Assembly: GCA_018067045.1 (NCBI GenBank)
Contig: JAGPVL010000010.1
Span: 1-35,526 of the forward strand
Reading direction: 5' to 3'
DNA length: 35,526 bases
From: Gammaproteobacteria bacterium
GTDB taxonomy: Bacteria; Pseudomonadota; Gammaproteobacteria; Pseudomonadales; Alcanivoracaceae
The notes under the pieces: model-generated
Seen by the model: only the letters and a program-made list of their open reading frames with translations
Databases searched by the model: none
What the model was told of the DNA's origin: nothing
Shown here: positions 18,384-27,070 of the stretch, in pieces
Layout: every line of letters begins with the position of its first letter
Numbering within the stretch: position 1 is the stretch's first letter
Translations under genes and position numbers: made by a program

Positions 18384-18859
18384 TGCAAAGATATCCGATG
18401 ACGACGGAGGGCGCTGAAGCACTGCGAGCAGAGTTGCAGCGCCTTAAAATGGTTGATCGCCCGCGCATTACCAAGGCGATTGCTGAGGCGCGTGAGCATG
18501 GCGATTTAAAAGAAAATGCTGAGTATCACGCTGCCCGTGAGCAGCAGGGTTTTGCTGAAGCCCGTGTGCGGGACATCGAGTCGAAGCTGTCTGGGGCGCA
18601 GATTATTAATATTCGTGAAATCGCCCCGACTGGAAAAGTGATGTTTGGTACGACGGTGACGATTGTTAATGTCAAAACGGACGAGGCGAAGAAATATCAA
18701 ATCGTTGGTGATGATGAGTCTGATATTAAGAAAGGAAAAATCTCGGTGAACTCGCCTATCGCCCGTGGCCTTATCAGCAAGGAAGAAGGTGATGTGGTAA
18801 CGATTGACACCCCTGGTGGTGTGCTCGAGTACGAGATTGATCAGATAGAGCATATTTAA
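18383..18859 (+). CDS. greA: Transcription elongation factor GreA
   Basis: GreA stimulates cleavage of backtracked RNA by RNA polymerase. The 158-residue product matches the family length. Its N-terminal coiled coil ([20 protein letters not shown]) carries the acidic tip residues of the [12 protein letters not shown] motif that enter the secondary channel, and the C-terminal FKBP-like domain contains [18 protein letters not shown]. The ATG overlaps the carB stop by one base and AAGGA lies 8 nt upstream. In pseudomonads greA also follows carB. A strong terminator follows. Confidence 0.97.
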   Translation: MQRYPMTTEGAEALRAELQRLKMVDRPRITKAIAEAREHGDLKENAEYHAAREQQGFAEARVRDIESKLSGAQIINIREIAPTGKVMFGTTVTIVNVKTDEAKKYQIVGDDESDIKKGKISVNSPIARGLISKEEGDVVTIDTPGGVLEYEIDQIEHI

Positions 18860-18940
18860 GGTCTACTGAAAGCCGCTCTTTTTAACGGGCAGTGGAGCGC
18901 TCGAGGGGCTTTCGTTGCTGCGGTAGCAAAGCAGTTAGTA

Positions 18941-18984
18941 CAAACGTCGGCGGGCGCTCATGAAGTGGGCGCCCGCCGTTTTGT
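18941..18984. terminator. Bidirectional terminator between greA and yhbY
   Basis: A perfect 10-bp GC stem CGGCGGGCGC / GCGCCCGCCG with an 11-nt loop is flanked by TTTTGT on the right and ACAAAC on the left, so it can serve both convergent genes. Confidence 0.8.
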
Positions 18985-18993
18985 ATTGAGGGT

Positions 18994-19305
18994 CTAGCTT
19001 GGTAGGCGCAGAAGATTCGAGAGCTTGGGGTTCGGTCTTTTGGCGGCGCGATACAGGATAGCAATGGCGCCAATGCGTTGTACGAGTTCGCACGGACCCG
19101 CTTCGCAGAGTGCGTCGATAATCGCCGCTCGGTCTTCACGGGTTTCAGCATTCACCCTAACCTTAATGAGCTCGTGATCTTCTAGGCGTAGCTGAAGCTC
19201 TTCTACGAACCCTTCGCTTAAGCCTTGGCCACCGAAAATCAGCACCGGCTTCAGGTGATGGGCGATGGTTTTGAAGCGTTTCTTGTCTTGCTGGCTCAGT
19301 GGCAT
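18994..19305 (-). CDS. yhbY: CRM-domain RNA-binding protein YhbY
   Basis: YhbY is a small ribosome-associated RNA-binding protein linked to 50S maturation. The 103-residue product (E. coli 97) is a single CRM domain with the KPVLIFGGQGLSEGFVEEL block, containing the GxxG loop (GGQG), and DHELIKVRVNAETREDR. It ends in a basic tail. It is divergent from rlmE, a conserved arrangement. GGAG precedes the ATG, and a possible minus-strand promoter GGGACA-N17-TAGAAT is at 19358-19330. The 218-bp gap to rlmE shows no gene and no convincing sigma-32 promoter. Confidence 0.95.
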   Translation of the reverse strand: MPLSQQDKKRFKTIAHHLKPVLIFGGQGLSEGFVEELQLRLEDHELIKVRVNAETREDRAAIIDALCEAGPCELVQRIGAIAILYRAAKRPNPKLSNLLRLPS

Positions 19306-19523
19306 GGTGCTCTCCGGAAAAGGGCGGCTATTCTATGCGAGGCGGCGGCAGATGTCCCTCAGCGTTTGGGGTTTGTGGGGTCATTTGCGTCAGGTCGCGA
19401 TTGTGACGACGTGGCGACGCCCTGTCGAGCCTGCACCGTAGTGATTACTGGGCTATGTCGCCGCGCCCCGAGTGCGGTGCGTTTTGCATGGTCGATTGAA
19501 TCAGATTGAGAGGGAATGGCGCT

Positions 19524-20147
19524 ATGGCGCGATCTAAAAGCAGCTCCAGATGGCTTAAAGAGCATTTCGATGATCACTGGGTCGCCAAGGCCCAGGCGGC
19601 GGGGTATCGCTCACGGGCGAGCTTTAAGTTGCTGGAAATACACGAAAAAGACCATCTTTTCTATCCGGGTATGCGGGTGCTGGATTTAGGCGCAGCGCCC
19701 GGTGGTTGGTCGCAAGTGGCGGCGCGGCTAATTGGCGGCCGTGGTCTGATCGTTGCCAGTGACATACTTCCGATGGAGCCAATCGGCGACGTGACCTTCC
19801 TGCAAGGGGACTTTCGCGAGGAAAATGTGTTCCAACAGCTGTTGGATATTCTTGATGGTGGCAAGGTAGACCTTGTTTTATCGGATATGGCCCCCAATAT
19901 GTCAGGTACGAAGGCTGTTGATGTGCCTCGGGCTATCTATTTGGCGGAATTGGCGCTGGATATGGCTAGCAAGGTGTTGGGACCGGATGGCCGTTTTCTG
20001 GTCAAAGTGTTTCAGGGTGAGGGTTACGATCAATACCGGCGCGATGTTCAGGCGGTGTTTAACCAGCTGAAAACGCGTAAACCGGAAGCCAGCCGGCCTC
20101 GCTCCACGGAGGTCTATTTGCTGGGGTCTGGTTTGAAAATGGTGTAA
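19524..20147 (+). CDS. rlmE: 23S rRNA (uridine-2'-O)-methyltransferase RlmE (FtsJ/RrmJ)
   Basis: RlmE methylates the 2'-O of U2552 in the 23S A-loop, a late 50S assembly step. The 207-residue product has the SAM-binding motif [15 protein letters not shown] (residues 52-66) and the KDKE catalytic tetrad in context: Lys35 in RASFKLLEI, Asp near 121 in LVLSDMAPN, Lys near 161 in [10 protein letters not shown] and Glu near 196 in RSTEVYLLG. The ATG at 19524 has AGGGA 8 nt upstream; an in-frame TTG six codons earlier is unlikely. It precedes ftsH, as in E. coli where both belong to the heat-shock regulon; no clear heat-shock promoter is visible here. Confidence 0.97.
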   Translation: MARSKSSSRWLKEHFDDHWVAKAQAAGYRSRASFKLLEIHEKDHLFYPGMRVLDLGAAPGGWSQVAARLIGGRGLIVASDILPMEPIGDVTFLQGDFREENVFQQLLDILDGGKVDLVLSDMAPNMSGTKAVDVPRAIYLAELALDMASKVLGPDGRFLVKVFQGEGYDQYRRDVQAVFNQLKTRKPEASRPRSTEVYLLGSGLKMV

Positions 20148-20209
20148 CTTACAGCTAACAGTTTGAATCTAAAGGGCCCTTTGCGCTGTTAATCGGTGCG
20201 GGGCAAGCA

Positions 20210-20230
20210 CGGGAACCGCGACGGTTCCCG
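20210..20230 (+). other. Hairpin in the rlmE-ftsH gap
   Basis: CGGGAACCG and CGGTTCCCG form a perfect 9-bp stem with loop CGA, ending 24 nt before the chosen ftsH start. No U-run follows. It may modulate ftsH expression or mark a processing site. Confidence 0.5.
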
Positions 20231-20254
20231 GCTCATATAAAGATGAGGTGTGCG

Positions 20255-22210
20255 TTGAACGACATGACCCGGAATATCATTCTTTGGCTGGTCATCGCTG
20301 GTGTTTTATATGTGGTGGCGAGCAGCATGAATCCGCCGCAAGGCCCAGATCAGTTGGCCTATTCGAGCTTTATTCAGGCTGCAGATAAAGGCCAAGTAAA
20401 ACGGGTCACTATCGGCGAATACCGGATTAGCGGCGAGCTAGAGAGTGGACAAAAGTTTGAAACGGTTAAGCCGTCGGTGCTTGATCTTGAACTGATGCCA
20501 ATGCTGCACGAAAAAGGCATTGAGGTGACGGGCGCAGAGCCTGAGAGGCAGAGTTTCCTCACTCAGCTATTGCTGTCAGTGCTGCCTATTCTGTTAATCC
20601 TCGGCATCTTTATTTTCTTTATGCGCCAAGCTCAGGGTGGCGGACGTGGCGGCGGTGGACCGATGACGTTTGGTAAAAGCCGCGCGCGCTTGATGGGTGA
20701 AGATCAAATCAAAACAACGTTTGCGGATGTCGCTGGCGTTGAAGAAGCGAAAGATGATGTGCAAGAGCTGGTTGAGTTTTTGCGCGACCCGGGCAAGTTT
20801 CAGCGTCTTGGCGGTAAAATTCCGCGTGGCGTGCTGATGGTGGGTTCGCCGGGTACCGGTAAAACGTTGTTAGCAAAAGCGATTGCGGGTGAAGCGAAGG
20901 TTCCGTTCTTCTCAATCTCCGGTTCGGATTTTGTTGAGATGTTTGTCGGCGTCGGTGCATCGCGTGTGCGCGATATGTTTGAGCAAGCGAAGAAGCACGC
21001 GCCGTGCATTATCTTTATTGATGAAATTGATGCAGTTGGCCGTTCCCGTGGTGCTGGTCTTGGCGGTGGTCACGACGAACGCGAACAAACGCTTAACCAG
21101 CTACTGGTTGAGATGGACGGCTTCGACGGACACGAAGGCATTATTGTTATCGCGGCAACGAACCGTCCTGACGTATTGGATGCGGCGTTATTACGTCCAG
21201 GTCGTTTTGACCGTCAGGTTGTGGTGCCGTTACCGGATATTCGTGGTCGCGAACAGATCTTGAAAGTTCACATGCGCACCGTTCCGTTGGCGGACGATGT
21301 CGATGCCAGCTTAATTGGCCGAGGCACGCCTGGTTTTTCCGGCGCCGACCTTGCAAACCTCGTTAACGAAGCGGCCTTGCTGGCGGCGCGCGCGAATAAG
21401 CGCATCGTATCGATGGAGGATTTTGAGCGCGCCAAAGACAAAATTTTGATGGGTGCAGAGCGCCGCACCATGGTGATGTCTGAAAAAGAAAAACTGAATA
21501 CGGCCTACCACGAAGCAGGCCACGCGATCGTCGGCCGCTTGGTGCCGGAGCATGACCCTGTTTACAAAGTCAGCATTATTCCGCGTGGTCGCGCATTGGG
21601 TGTCACCATGTATTTGCCTGAAGAGGATAAGTACTCCCAGTCTAAGCGTGGCCTTGAAAGTATGATTGCTTCGCTATTTGGCGGTCGTATTGCCGAAGAA
21701 ATGATTAATGGTTTTGATGGCGTGACGACGGGTGCATCGAATGATATTGAGCGGGCCACAAAAATGGCCCGTGCGATGGTGACGAAGTGGGGTTTAAGTG
21801 AAAAGCTTGGGCCGCTGGCTTATGAAGAAGAAGAGGGCGAGGTCTTTTTAGGTAAGTCGGTCACCCAGCGTAAACATGTCTCGGAGCAAACTGCGGAAGA
21901 GATTGATCGTGAAGTTCGAGCGATTATTGATATGTGCTACGGCACGGCGAAAAAGCATCTTGAAGATAATCGTGACAAGCTCGAAGACATGGCCGCTGCG
22001 CTAATGTTGTACGAAACCATTGATGCGGATCAGATTAACGACATCATGGAAGGCCGTGCGCCGCGCCCACCGAAAGATTGGGGTGATTCAGGCCCGGGCA
22101 ATACCGGTAGTGGTAACAAAACCGGTGACGCGCCAGTTTCAGATGGCGGATCGAATGCAGGTGGTTCTGACGTTGATGGAACTGTTGGAGGCCCGGCCAA
22201 CACCCATTGA
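20255..22210 (+). CDS. ftsH: ATP-dependent zinc metalloprotease FtsH
   Basis: FtsH is a hexameric inner-membrane AAA+ protease that degrades unfolded membrane proteins and regulators such as sigma-32 and LpxC in E. coli. The 651-residue product has TM1 ([15 protein letters not shown]), a periplasmic domain, TM2 ([18 protein letters not shown]), an AAA domain with Walker A GSPGTGKT (the usual second residue is Pro), Walker [13 protein letters not shown] and the second region of homology, and the zinc motif HEAGH. The C-terminal tail is Gly/Asn-rich. I chose TTG at 20255, which has GAGG 6 nt upstream and gives MNDMTRN as in pseudomonads; ATG at 20243 or 20264 are alternatives. Confidence 0.97.
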   Translation: MNDMTRNIILWLVIAGVLYVVASSMNPPQGPDQLAYSSFIQAADKGQVKRVTIGEYRISGELESGQKFETVKPSVLDLELMPMLHEKGIEVTGAEPERQSFLTQLLLSVLPILLILGIFIFFMRQAQGGGRGGGGPMTFGKSRARLMGEDQIKTTFADVAGVEEAKDDVQELVEFLRDPGKFQRLGGKIPRGVLMVGSPGTGKTLLAKAIAGEAKVPFFSISGSDFVEMFVGVGASRVRDMFEQAKKHAPCIIFIDEIDAVGRSRGAGLGGGHDEREQTLNQLLVEMDGFDGHEGIIVIAATNRPDVLDAALLRPGRFDRQVVVPLPDIRGREQILKVHMRTVPLADDVDASLIGRGTPGFSGADLANLVNEAALLAARANKRIVSMEDFERAKDKILMGAERRTMVMSEKEKLNTAYHEAGHAIVGRLVPEHDPVYKVSIIPRGRALGVTMYLPEEDKYSQSKRGLESMIASLFGGRIAEEMINGFDGVTTGASNDIERATKMARAMVTKWGLSEKLGPLAYEEEEGEVFLGKSVTQRKHVSEQTAEEIDREVRAIIDMCYGTAKKHLEDNRDKLEDMAAALMLYETIDADQINDIMEGRAPRPPKDWGDSGPGNTGSGNKTGDAPVSDGGSNAGGSDVDGTVGGPANTH

Positions 22211-22219
22211 TGGGTGTTG
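22198..22219 (+). other. Hairpin spanning the ftsH stop codon
   Basis: CAACACCCA and TGGGTGTTG form a perfect 9-bp stem; the 4-nt loop TTGA contains most of the ftsH TGA stop. No U-run follows, so it is not a classical terminator. Confidence 0.55.
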
Positions 22220-22264
22220 CTGAAACAGGACGTAACGCTATTTAATCGTGGCCAAATCCAGAGT

Positions 22265-23107
22265 ATGAATACGCTACTTCAATGCGCGGCGCGGACACTG
22301 GATTTGTCCGCGCCGGTCGTTATGGGTGTGCTAAACGTAACACCTGATTCGTTTTCCGATGGCGGACGCTTTCTCGATACCGACGTGATGTTGCGTCGTG
22401 TGGCTGACATGCTTGCCGAAGGCGCTAGCCTTATTGATGTTGGCGGAGAGTCCACGCGCCCTGGTGCCGACCCTGTCTCGATTCAGCAAGAGTTAGATCG
22501 GGTGATACCTGCGGTCGAAGCAATCCATTCTGAGTTCGATACTATTATTTCGTTAGATACCTCTACGCCCGAAGTGATTCGGGCGGGCGCGGCTGCGGGC
22601 GCTGGTTTTATTAATGATGTTCGTGCCTTGCAGCGTGAAGGTGCCTTGCAGGCGGCAGCCGATACGGGTTTGCCAATATGTTTGATGCACATGCAGGGCG
22701 AGCCGGCGACCATGCAGGGCGCGCCCTCTTATGATGATGTGACCGCTGAGGTGCAAGCTTTTTTTGCTGAGCGGCTAATAGCGTGCCGCTTCGCGGGCAT
22801 CGAAGAGAATCGTATTGTTTTAGATCCCGGTTTTGGGTTTGGTAAAACCGATGCGCAAAACGTTGAGTTACTGGCGGCGCTGCCGAGTATGATGGCGCTA
22901 GGTTTGCCACTATTGGTCGGGTTGTCGAGAAAATCGATGATTGGTCGGTTGTTGGGACGAGAAGTTGAAGATCGAATGGTTGGCAGTGTTGCGCTGGCGC
23001 TGATGGCGATGGAGCGAGGCGCTAGCATTGTGCGAGCACATGATGTCGCACAGACAATGGATGCTCTGCGCCTTTTTTGCGCGGTGAATAAACGAACGAC
23101 TGTTTAG
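22265..23107 (+). CDS. folP: Dihydropteroate synthase FolP
   Basis: FolP condenses p-aminobenzoate with dihydropterin pyrophosphate in folate synthesis and is the sulfonamide target. The 280-residue product has the two family signatures, MGVLNVTPDSFSDGGRF near residues 19-35 and LIDVGGESTRPGADPVS near 56-72, plus the GFGFGK pterin-site segment and VGLSRKSMIG. The ATG at 22265 gives the normal distance from the start to the first signature, although its Shine-Dalgarno is weak; a GTG at 22214 near the ftsH stop is the alternative. Order ftsH-folP-glmM is conserved in gammaproteobacteria. Confidence 0.95.
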   Translation: MNTLLQCAARTLDLSAPVVMGVLNVTPDSFSDGGRFLDTDVMLRRVADMLAEGASLIDVGGESTRPGADPVSIQQELDRVIPAVEAIHSEFDTIISLDTSTPEVIRAGAAAGAGFINDVRALQREGALQAAADTGLPICLMHMQGEPATMQGAPSYDDVTAEVQAFFAERLIACRFAGIEENRIVLDPGFGFGKTDAQNVELLAALPSMMALGLPLLVGLSRKSMIGRLLGREVEDRMVGSVALALMAMERGASIVRAHDVAQTMDALRLFCAVNKRTTV

Positions 23108-23196
23108 GCTGTGTGGTGAACGACGGCAAGAGTGCCGAGAAAACCATACGGGATAGCCGGGAAGAATAGACAAAGGGATTGAGGGAGTTAAGGCAG

Positions 23197-24543
23197 ATGA
23201 CAAAGAAGTATTTCGGTACCGATGGCATTCGCGGCACAGTGGGCACGCCGCCGATCACGCCGGATTTTGTTTTAAAGCTCGGCTGGGCCGCCGGTACGGT
23301 ATTGGCGCGTCACGCGGGTGATAGCGAAAATAAAATTTTAATCGGTAAAGATACGCGTAGTTCGGGATATATTTTTGAATCGGCACTTGAGGCGGGCATC
23401 TCGGCTGCCGGTGTTGATGTGCGTTTGCTCGGGCCAATGCCCACGCCTGCAATTGCATATCTTACGCGTACGTTTCGTGCCAAGGCGGGGATCGTAATTT
23501 CCGCTTCGCATAACCCTTATTATGATAACGGCATTAAGTTTTTTGGCTCCAATGGCCGTAAGCTCAACGATGAAATTGAGCATGAAATTGAAAACATGCT
23601 CGATCAACCAATGAAAATGTTGACGGCGGACAGTCTCGGCAAGGTGCGTCGTATTGAAGATGCTCGCGGTCGTTATATTGAATTCTGTAAAAGTACGGTG
23701 CCTCATCGCTTTAGTCTCAAAGGCATGCGTATCGTGCTCGACTGTGCAAATGGCGCGAGCTACCACATCGCTCCCGATGTTTTTGAAGAGCTTGGCGCGG
23801 ATGTAATTGCGATCAGCCACCAACCCAACGGCGTCAATATCAATCTAGATTGCGGAAGCACTTATCCGGCTGCGTTACAGAAGCGAGTGGTCGAAGAGAA
23901 GGCGCATTTGGGTATTGCTTTTGATGGTGACGCAGATCGCGTGCTAATGGTTGATGAGCACGGTGCTCTTGTTGATGGAGATGAGTTGCTCTTTATTCTG
24001 GCTCAAGATCGCGCCGCGCGCGGCGTACTTGAGGGCGGTGTGGTTGGCACCTTGATGTCGAATTTTGGCCTTGAGCTCGCGTTGAAAGATCGTAATGTTC
24101 CGTTTGTGCGCGCAAATGTGGGCGACCGTTACGTGATGGAGCAGCTGGATCAGCGTGGCTGGTTATTGGGTGGCGAAGCGTCCGGACATATTGTTTGCTT
24201 GGATCAAACCACGACGGGCGACGGCATTATTGCTGCCTTGCAGGTGCTCGCGGCGTTGCAGTCTCAGTCGATTGGTTTGGCGCAGGCTTGCGCTGCCATG
24301 GGTAAGGCGCCGCAAACATTAATTAATGTACGTGGCGCGAATCGCGCCGGCTTTGAAAAAAATAGTGATGTGGTGCAGGCGATGGCCGCTGCGGAAGAGG
24401 GCTTAGCGGGCCGGGGTCGGGTTTTGTTACGCCCATCCGGTACCGAGCCGCTGGTGCGAGTGATGGTTGAGGGTGAAGATGCGGCGTTAGTGCAAACGTT
24501 ATGTGAAAGTATTGCTGCTGCGGTGGAGCAGGCGATTGCTTAG
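23197..24543 (+). CDS. glmM: Phosphoglucosamine mutase GlmM
   Basis: GlmM converts glucosamine-6-phosphate to glucosamine-1-phosphate for UDP-GlcNAc, hence peptidoglycan and LPS. The 448-residue product begins [14 protein letters not shown], has the phosphoserine loop [15 protein letters not shown] with the active serine at residue 104 (E. coli 102), the Mg-binding DGDADR near 247-252, the sugar-binding GGEASGHI and the phosphate-binding [15 protein letters not shown] near the C terminus. The ATG at 23197 is preceded by GGAG and AAGG; an in-frame TTG six codons upstream is less likely. It is probably cotranscribed with folP, 89 bp upstream. Confidence 0.97.
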   Translation: MTKKYFGTDGIRGTVGTPPITPDFVLKLGWAAGTVLARHAGDSENKILIGKDTRSSGYIFESALEAGISAAGVDVRLLGPMPTPAIAYLTRTFRAKAGIVISASHNPYYDNGIKFFGSNGRKLNDEIEHEIENMLDQPMKMLTADSLGKVRRIEDARGRYIEFCKSTVPHRFSLKGMRIVLDCANGASYHIAPDVFEELGADVIAISHQPNGVNINLDCGSTYPAALQKRVVEEKAHLGIAFDGDADRVLMVDEHGALVDGDELLFILAQDRAARGVLEGGVVGTLMSNFGLELALKDRNVPFVRANVGDRYVMEQLDQRGWLLGGEASGHIVCLDQTTTGDGIIAALQVLAALQSQSIGLAQACAAMGKAPQTLINVRGANRAGFEKNSDVVQAMAAAEEGLAGRGRVLLRPSGTEPLVRVMVEGEDAALVQTLCESIAAAVEQAIA

Positions 24544-24617
24544 TGTGTGCCGTGCGCGAGCTAGAATTGCTGAGCTTGGCTCGGTTGAAAGTAAAGAATT
24601 AGGGACGTATAGATAAG

Positions 24618-25379
24618 ATGACGCAGGAAATACGAAAGAAAATTGTCGCCGGCAATTGGAAGATGAATGGCCGCCGGGCGTTTGCCAAAGAGCTGGTCGC
24701 GGCGATTGCGGCCCAGCCGGTGAGTGGTTGTGAGCAAATTGTGTGTACGCCTTATCCTTATCTTAGTGGTGTGCACGATCAGTTGTCTGGGTCTGCGCTA
24801 AAATTGGGTGCGCAGAACGTCAGCGAGCAAGAGGATGGCGCTTTTACCGGCGAGGTCTCAGCGGAAATGCTGGCCGATTGCGGCTGTGACTATGTCCTCG
24901 TCGGACATTCTGAGCGGCGTAGTCTCTACGGTGAGAGCGATCAAGTTGTGGCAGATAAGTTCGTGCGAGCGCTAGACAGCGGAATTACTCCGATTCTGTG
25001 TTTGGGTGAGACACTGGAAGAGCGCGAGTCTGGCGCGACGGAGAAAGTTGTCGCCCGTCAGCTGGATGCAGTGGTCGCGGCGACAGGTATTGCGGCGTTT
25101 GCGCGGGCGGTGATTGCTTATGAGCCGGTTTGGGCGATTGGCACCGGCCTTACTGCATCGCCGCAGCAGGCGCAGGAAGTACATGCATTTATCCGTCAGA
25201 AATTGGCAAAAGAGGATGTTCAGATCGCCGCAGGCGTCTCAATCCTTTACGGCGGCAGCGTAAAGGCGGATAATGCCGCCGCCCTGTTCGCCGGTGACGA
25301 TATCGACGGCGGATTGATCGGGGGGGCGTCATTGGACGCAGACAGTTTTCTCGCCATTTGTAAGGCGACCACAAAGTAA
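24618..25379 (+). CDS. tpiA: Triosephosphate isomerase TpiA
   Basis: TpiA interconverts dihydroxyacetone phosphate and glyceraldehyde-3-phosphate. The 253-residue product has all catalytic parts: Lys15 in AGNWKMNG, His97 in VLVGHSERR, Glu169 in AYEPVWAIGTG and the flexible loop after it, and the phosphate-binding YGGSVKADN. Placement between glmM and secG is typical of pseudomonads. The 74-bp gap upstream holds no other gene. secG begins 8 nt after its stop. Confidence 0.97.
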   Translation: MTQEIRKKIVAGNWKMNGRRAFAKELVAAIAAQPVSGCEQIVCTPYPYLSGVHDQLSGSALKLGAQNVSEQEDGAFTGEVSAEMLADCGCDYVLVGHSERRSLYGESDQVVADKFVRALDSGITPILCLGETLEERESGATEKVVARQLDAVVAATGIAAFARAVIAYEPVWAIGTGLTASPQQAQEVHAFIRQKLAKEDVQIAAGVSILYGGSVKADNAAALFAGDDIDGGLIGGASLDADSFLAICKATTK

Positions 25380-25387
25380 CAGGTTCT

Positions 25388-25798
25388 ATGGATATCATTC
25401 TTCACGTCGTACATGTGTTGGCGGCGCTAGGTCTTATTGGTCTGGTGTTAATTCAGCATGGTAAAGGGGCTGACGCAGGCGCCTCATTTGGTGGTGGTGG
25501 CTCGAATACCGTTTTCGGTAGCGCAGGCGCGGCTAACTTCTTAACTCGCGCGACGGCCGTTTGTGCCGTGGTGTTTTTCATCACAAGCCTCGGTTTGGCT
25601 TGGATGGCGCGCCAGCAGGCGACTCTGGATGATCCGCTTCCGCCGCCAGCGTTGGTGAGCGAGCAGCGTGAATCGGAAGTGCCAGTATTGGATGCGGCTG
25701 CTGCAGAGTCGGATGTGCCGGCACTGGAAAAAAGCGCTACAGAGATTCCATCTGTTGATGTAGAATCCGCGACCGCGCCGGAAGGCGTGGAAGAGTAA
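25388..25798 (+). CDS. secG: Protein translocase subunit SecG
   Basis: SecG is the small accessory subunit of the SecYEG channel. The 136-residue product has two membrane segments, IILHVVHVLAALGLIGLVLI (about 3-22) and FLTRATAVCAVVFFITSLGL (about 50-69), joined by the family loop QHGKGADAGASFGGGGSNTV. After residue 75 there is an acidic, Pro/Ala/Glu-rich tail longer than in many SecG proteins. It is followed by tRNA-Leu(GAG) 33 nt later, the same neighbour as in E. coli, and the two are probably cotranscribed. Confidence 0.96.
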   Translation: MDIILHVVHVLAALGLIGLVLIQHGKGADAGASFGGGGSNTVFGSAGAANFLTRATAVCAVVFFITSLGLAWMARQQATLDDPLPPPALVSEQRESEVPVLDAAAAESDVPALEKSATEIPSVDVESATAPEGVEE

Positions 25799-25831
25799 GG
25801 CCCCTTTTGGTTCTGGGGGTAGTTGGAAAAA

Positions 25832-25917
25832 GCCGAAGTGGTGAAATTGGTAGACACGCCATCTTGAGGGGGTGGTGAGCATAGCTCGTGCCGGTTCAAG
25901 TCCGGCCTTCGGCACCA
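25832..25917 (+). tRNA. tRNA-Leu (anticodon GAG)
   Basis: The 86-nt sequence folds as a class II tRNA: acceptor GCCGAAG/CTTCGGC, an anticodon stem CCATC/GGTGG with loop TTGAGGG, a long variable arm, T arm GCCGG-TTCAAGT-CCGGC, and an encoded CCA. Anticodon GAG reads CUC/CUU leucine codons. The position after secG matches E. coli leuU. Confidence 0.97.
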
Positions 25918-26069
25918 ATTATTTGTTTTTAGTTGTTCGTTTCAGTAGATGATTTCGGTTCTAGTTGTGAGTCTGCCGTCGCTTTGTTGTTCTAGGCGAG
26001 CGCCTTGTAAGAGGTGATGTGGTAGAACGCGCAAGATGCCGAAAAATAAGGATCTTTCTACTGTTTACG

Positions 26070-26098
26070 TTGACAACTCAGGCGTGGCTAACTATAGT
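26070..26098 (+). promoter_or_regulatory. Strong sigma-70 promoter for the tRNA-fMet/rimP-nusA-infB operon
   Basis: A consensus TTGACA (26070-26075), a 17-nt spacer and TATAGT (26093-26098) lie in the 420-bp gap between the two tRNAs. The following GCGCCCG is a GC-rich discriminator typical of stringently controlled stable-RNA promoters. The transcript would start near 26105, about 230 nt before tRNA-fMet. The gap upstream (25918-26069) shows nothing else recognisable. Confidence 0.85.
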
Positions 26099-26154
26099 CA
26101 GCGCCCGATTGAGGTGCAGGGCGAAGCAAAACAAACGCTTTCGTTGCATCGTTA

Positions 26155-26170
26155 GAAAGAGAAGTCTTTC
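26155..26170 (+). other. Small hairpin in the tRNA-fMet leader
   Basis: GAAAGA and TCTTTC form a 6-bp stem around GAAG, roughly 50 nt from the predicted transcript start, upstream of the first paralogous hairpin. Confidence 0.4.
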
Positions 26171-26178
26171 TCAATCAA

Positions 26179-26262
26179 GCGTCCGGCGTCGGACGGTAAA
26201 GATAGCGAAGAGTTAAGTTGCAAGGTGGAGCAGTCTGGTAGTTCGACGGGCTCCCAGCTCGC
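26179..26262 (+). pseudogene. Degenerate tRNA-fMet copy with its leader hairpin
   Basis: This segment aligns without gaps, at an offset of 119, to the hairpin, leader and 5' half of the functional tRNA-fMet. The hairpin CGTCCG/CGGACG is at 26180-26195; the leader ATAGCGAAGAGTTAAGTTGC matches the functional copy exactly; the tRNA-like part runs from 26219 through a D arm (GAGC...GTTC). The anticodon region has changed to ACGGG-CTCCCAG-CTCGC, and there is no T arm or matching 3' acceptor. It is therefore a decayed tRNA duplicate rather than a working tRNA. Confidence 0.8.
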
Positions 26263-26283
26263 AAAAGCCGAAGGGAGTATTTA

Positions 26284-26314
26284 GACCTTCGGGGTATGAG
26301 CCCAGCGCTGGGCT
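26284..26314 (+). other. Inverted copy of the initiator anticodon arm, abutting a leader palindrome
   Basis: GACCTTCGGGGTATGAGCCC (26284-26303) is the reverse complement of tRNA-fMet positions 26367-26386 with one mismatch in 20. Its left half can also pair with CCGAAGG at 26268-26274, and its right end is part of the perfect palindrome AGCCCAGCGCTGGGCT (26299-26314). The segment therefore has competing structures within the precursor RNA. Confidence 0.75.
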
Positions 26315-26337
26315 ATAAAAATAGCGAAGAGTTAAGT

Positions 26338-26414
<77 letters not shown>

Positions 26415-26459
26415 CACAGAGAACGGGTAGATCGTATTGAGTTTGATTGATCTACTTTT

Positions 26460-26485
26460 AAAGCCCCTCCGTGTAGGGGCTTTTT
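26460..26485 (+). terminator. Terminator-like hairpin between tRNA-fMet and rimP
   Basis: AAAGCCCCT and AGGGGCTTT form a perfect 9-bp stem with a 6-nt loop, followed by further T residues. It should end part of the tRNA transcript, with read-through into rimP. A GTAGATC/GATCTAC inverted repeat (26427-26455) lies just before it. Confidence 0.85.
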
Positions 26486-26569
26486 ATTAGGCAAGACTGA
26501 CGCGATCAGGCTTGCAACACGAAGTGGGCGATATGCCCATTTTTCATTTGTGGCGTCGGAAGTTATTGA

Positions 26570-27025
26570 ATGTCGCGAAGGTCGGATGAGCTAAATGCGT
26601 TGCTAGGACCGGTGGTGGAAGCCATGGGTTATGAGTTCTGGGGGTTGGAATATCTTCAGGGCCGCGGCGCGGTATTACGCATCTTTATTGATAAAGATGA
26701 CGGCATTTCTGTGGATGACTGCGCTGCGGTCAGCCATCAAGTAAGCGGTGTCCTCGATGTAGAGGACCTGATCTCCGGTGAGTACAATCTTGAAGTGTCT
26801 TCACCGGGTATGGAGCGTCCGTTGTTCACCCTTGATCAGTATGCGCGTTACATCGGTGAGAGCTTGCAGCTAAAGTTGCTGGCGCCGATTGCGGGCAAAC
26901 GTCGTTTGAAAGCATTGCTTGAAGCGATCGAAGGTGAAGAGCTGATTGTTAAAGTGGGAGAAGAAGCGCTACGCGTGCCATTCTCTCAGGTGGATCGCGC
27001 TAATCTTGTGCCAACATTTGATTAG
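26570..27025 (+). CDS. rimP: Ribosome maturation factor RimP
   Basis: RimP binds the 30S subunit during assembly. The 151-residue product (E. coli 150) has the N-terminal domain block LGPVVEAMGYEFWGLEYLQG, then LRIFIDKDDGISVDDCAAVS, the family signature YNLEVSSPGMERPLFT near residues 75-90, and a C-terminal SH3-like domain ending PFSQVDRANLVPTF. It heads the rimP-nusA-infB-rbfA-truB-rpsO-pnp cluster. No Shine-Dalgarno of strength is visible; the ATG at 26570 fits the family. Confidence 0.96.
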   Translation: MSRRSDELNALLGPVVEAMGYEFWGLEYLQGRGAVLRIFIDKDDGISVDDCAAVSHQVSGVLDVEDLISGEYNLEVSSPGMERPLFTLDQYARYIGESLQLKLLAPIAGKRRLKALLEAIEGEELIVKVGEEALRVPFSQVDRANLVPTFD

Positions 27026-27070
27026 TGTGGTGTCGTCAAGGGACTTAGTTGTCTTTGTAAAGGCTTAGCC

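Noticed and set aside
24585-24613. TTGAAA-N17-TATAGA resembling a promoter directly before tpiA
   Set aside because: Transcription would begin at or after the tpiA ATG, requiring a leaderless message; glmM-tpiA read-through is simpler.
26219-26303. A possible second functional tRNA with anticodon CCC
   Set aside because: D arm and part of an anticodon arm are present, but no T arm, TTCGA loop or pairing 3' acceptor strand can be found.
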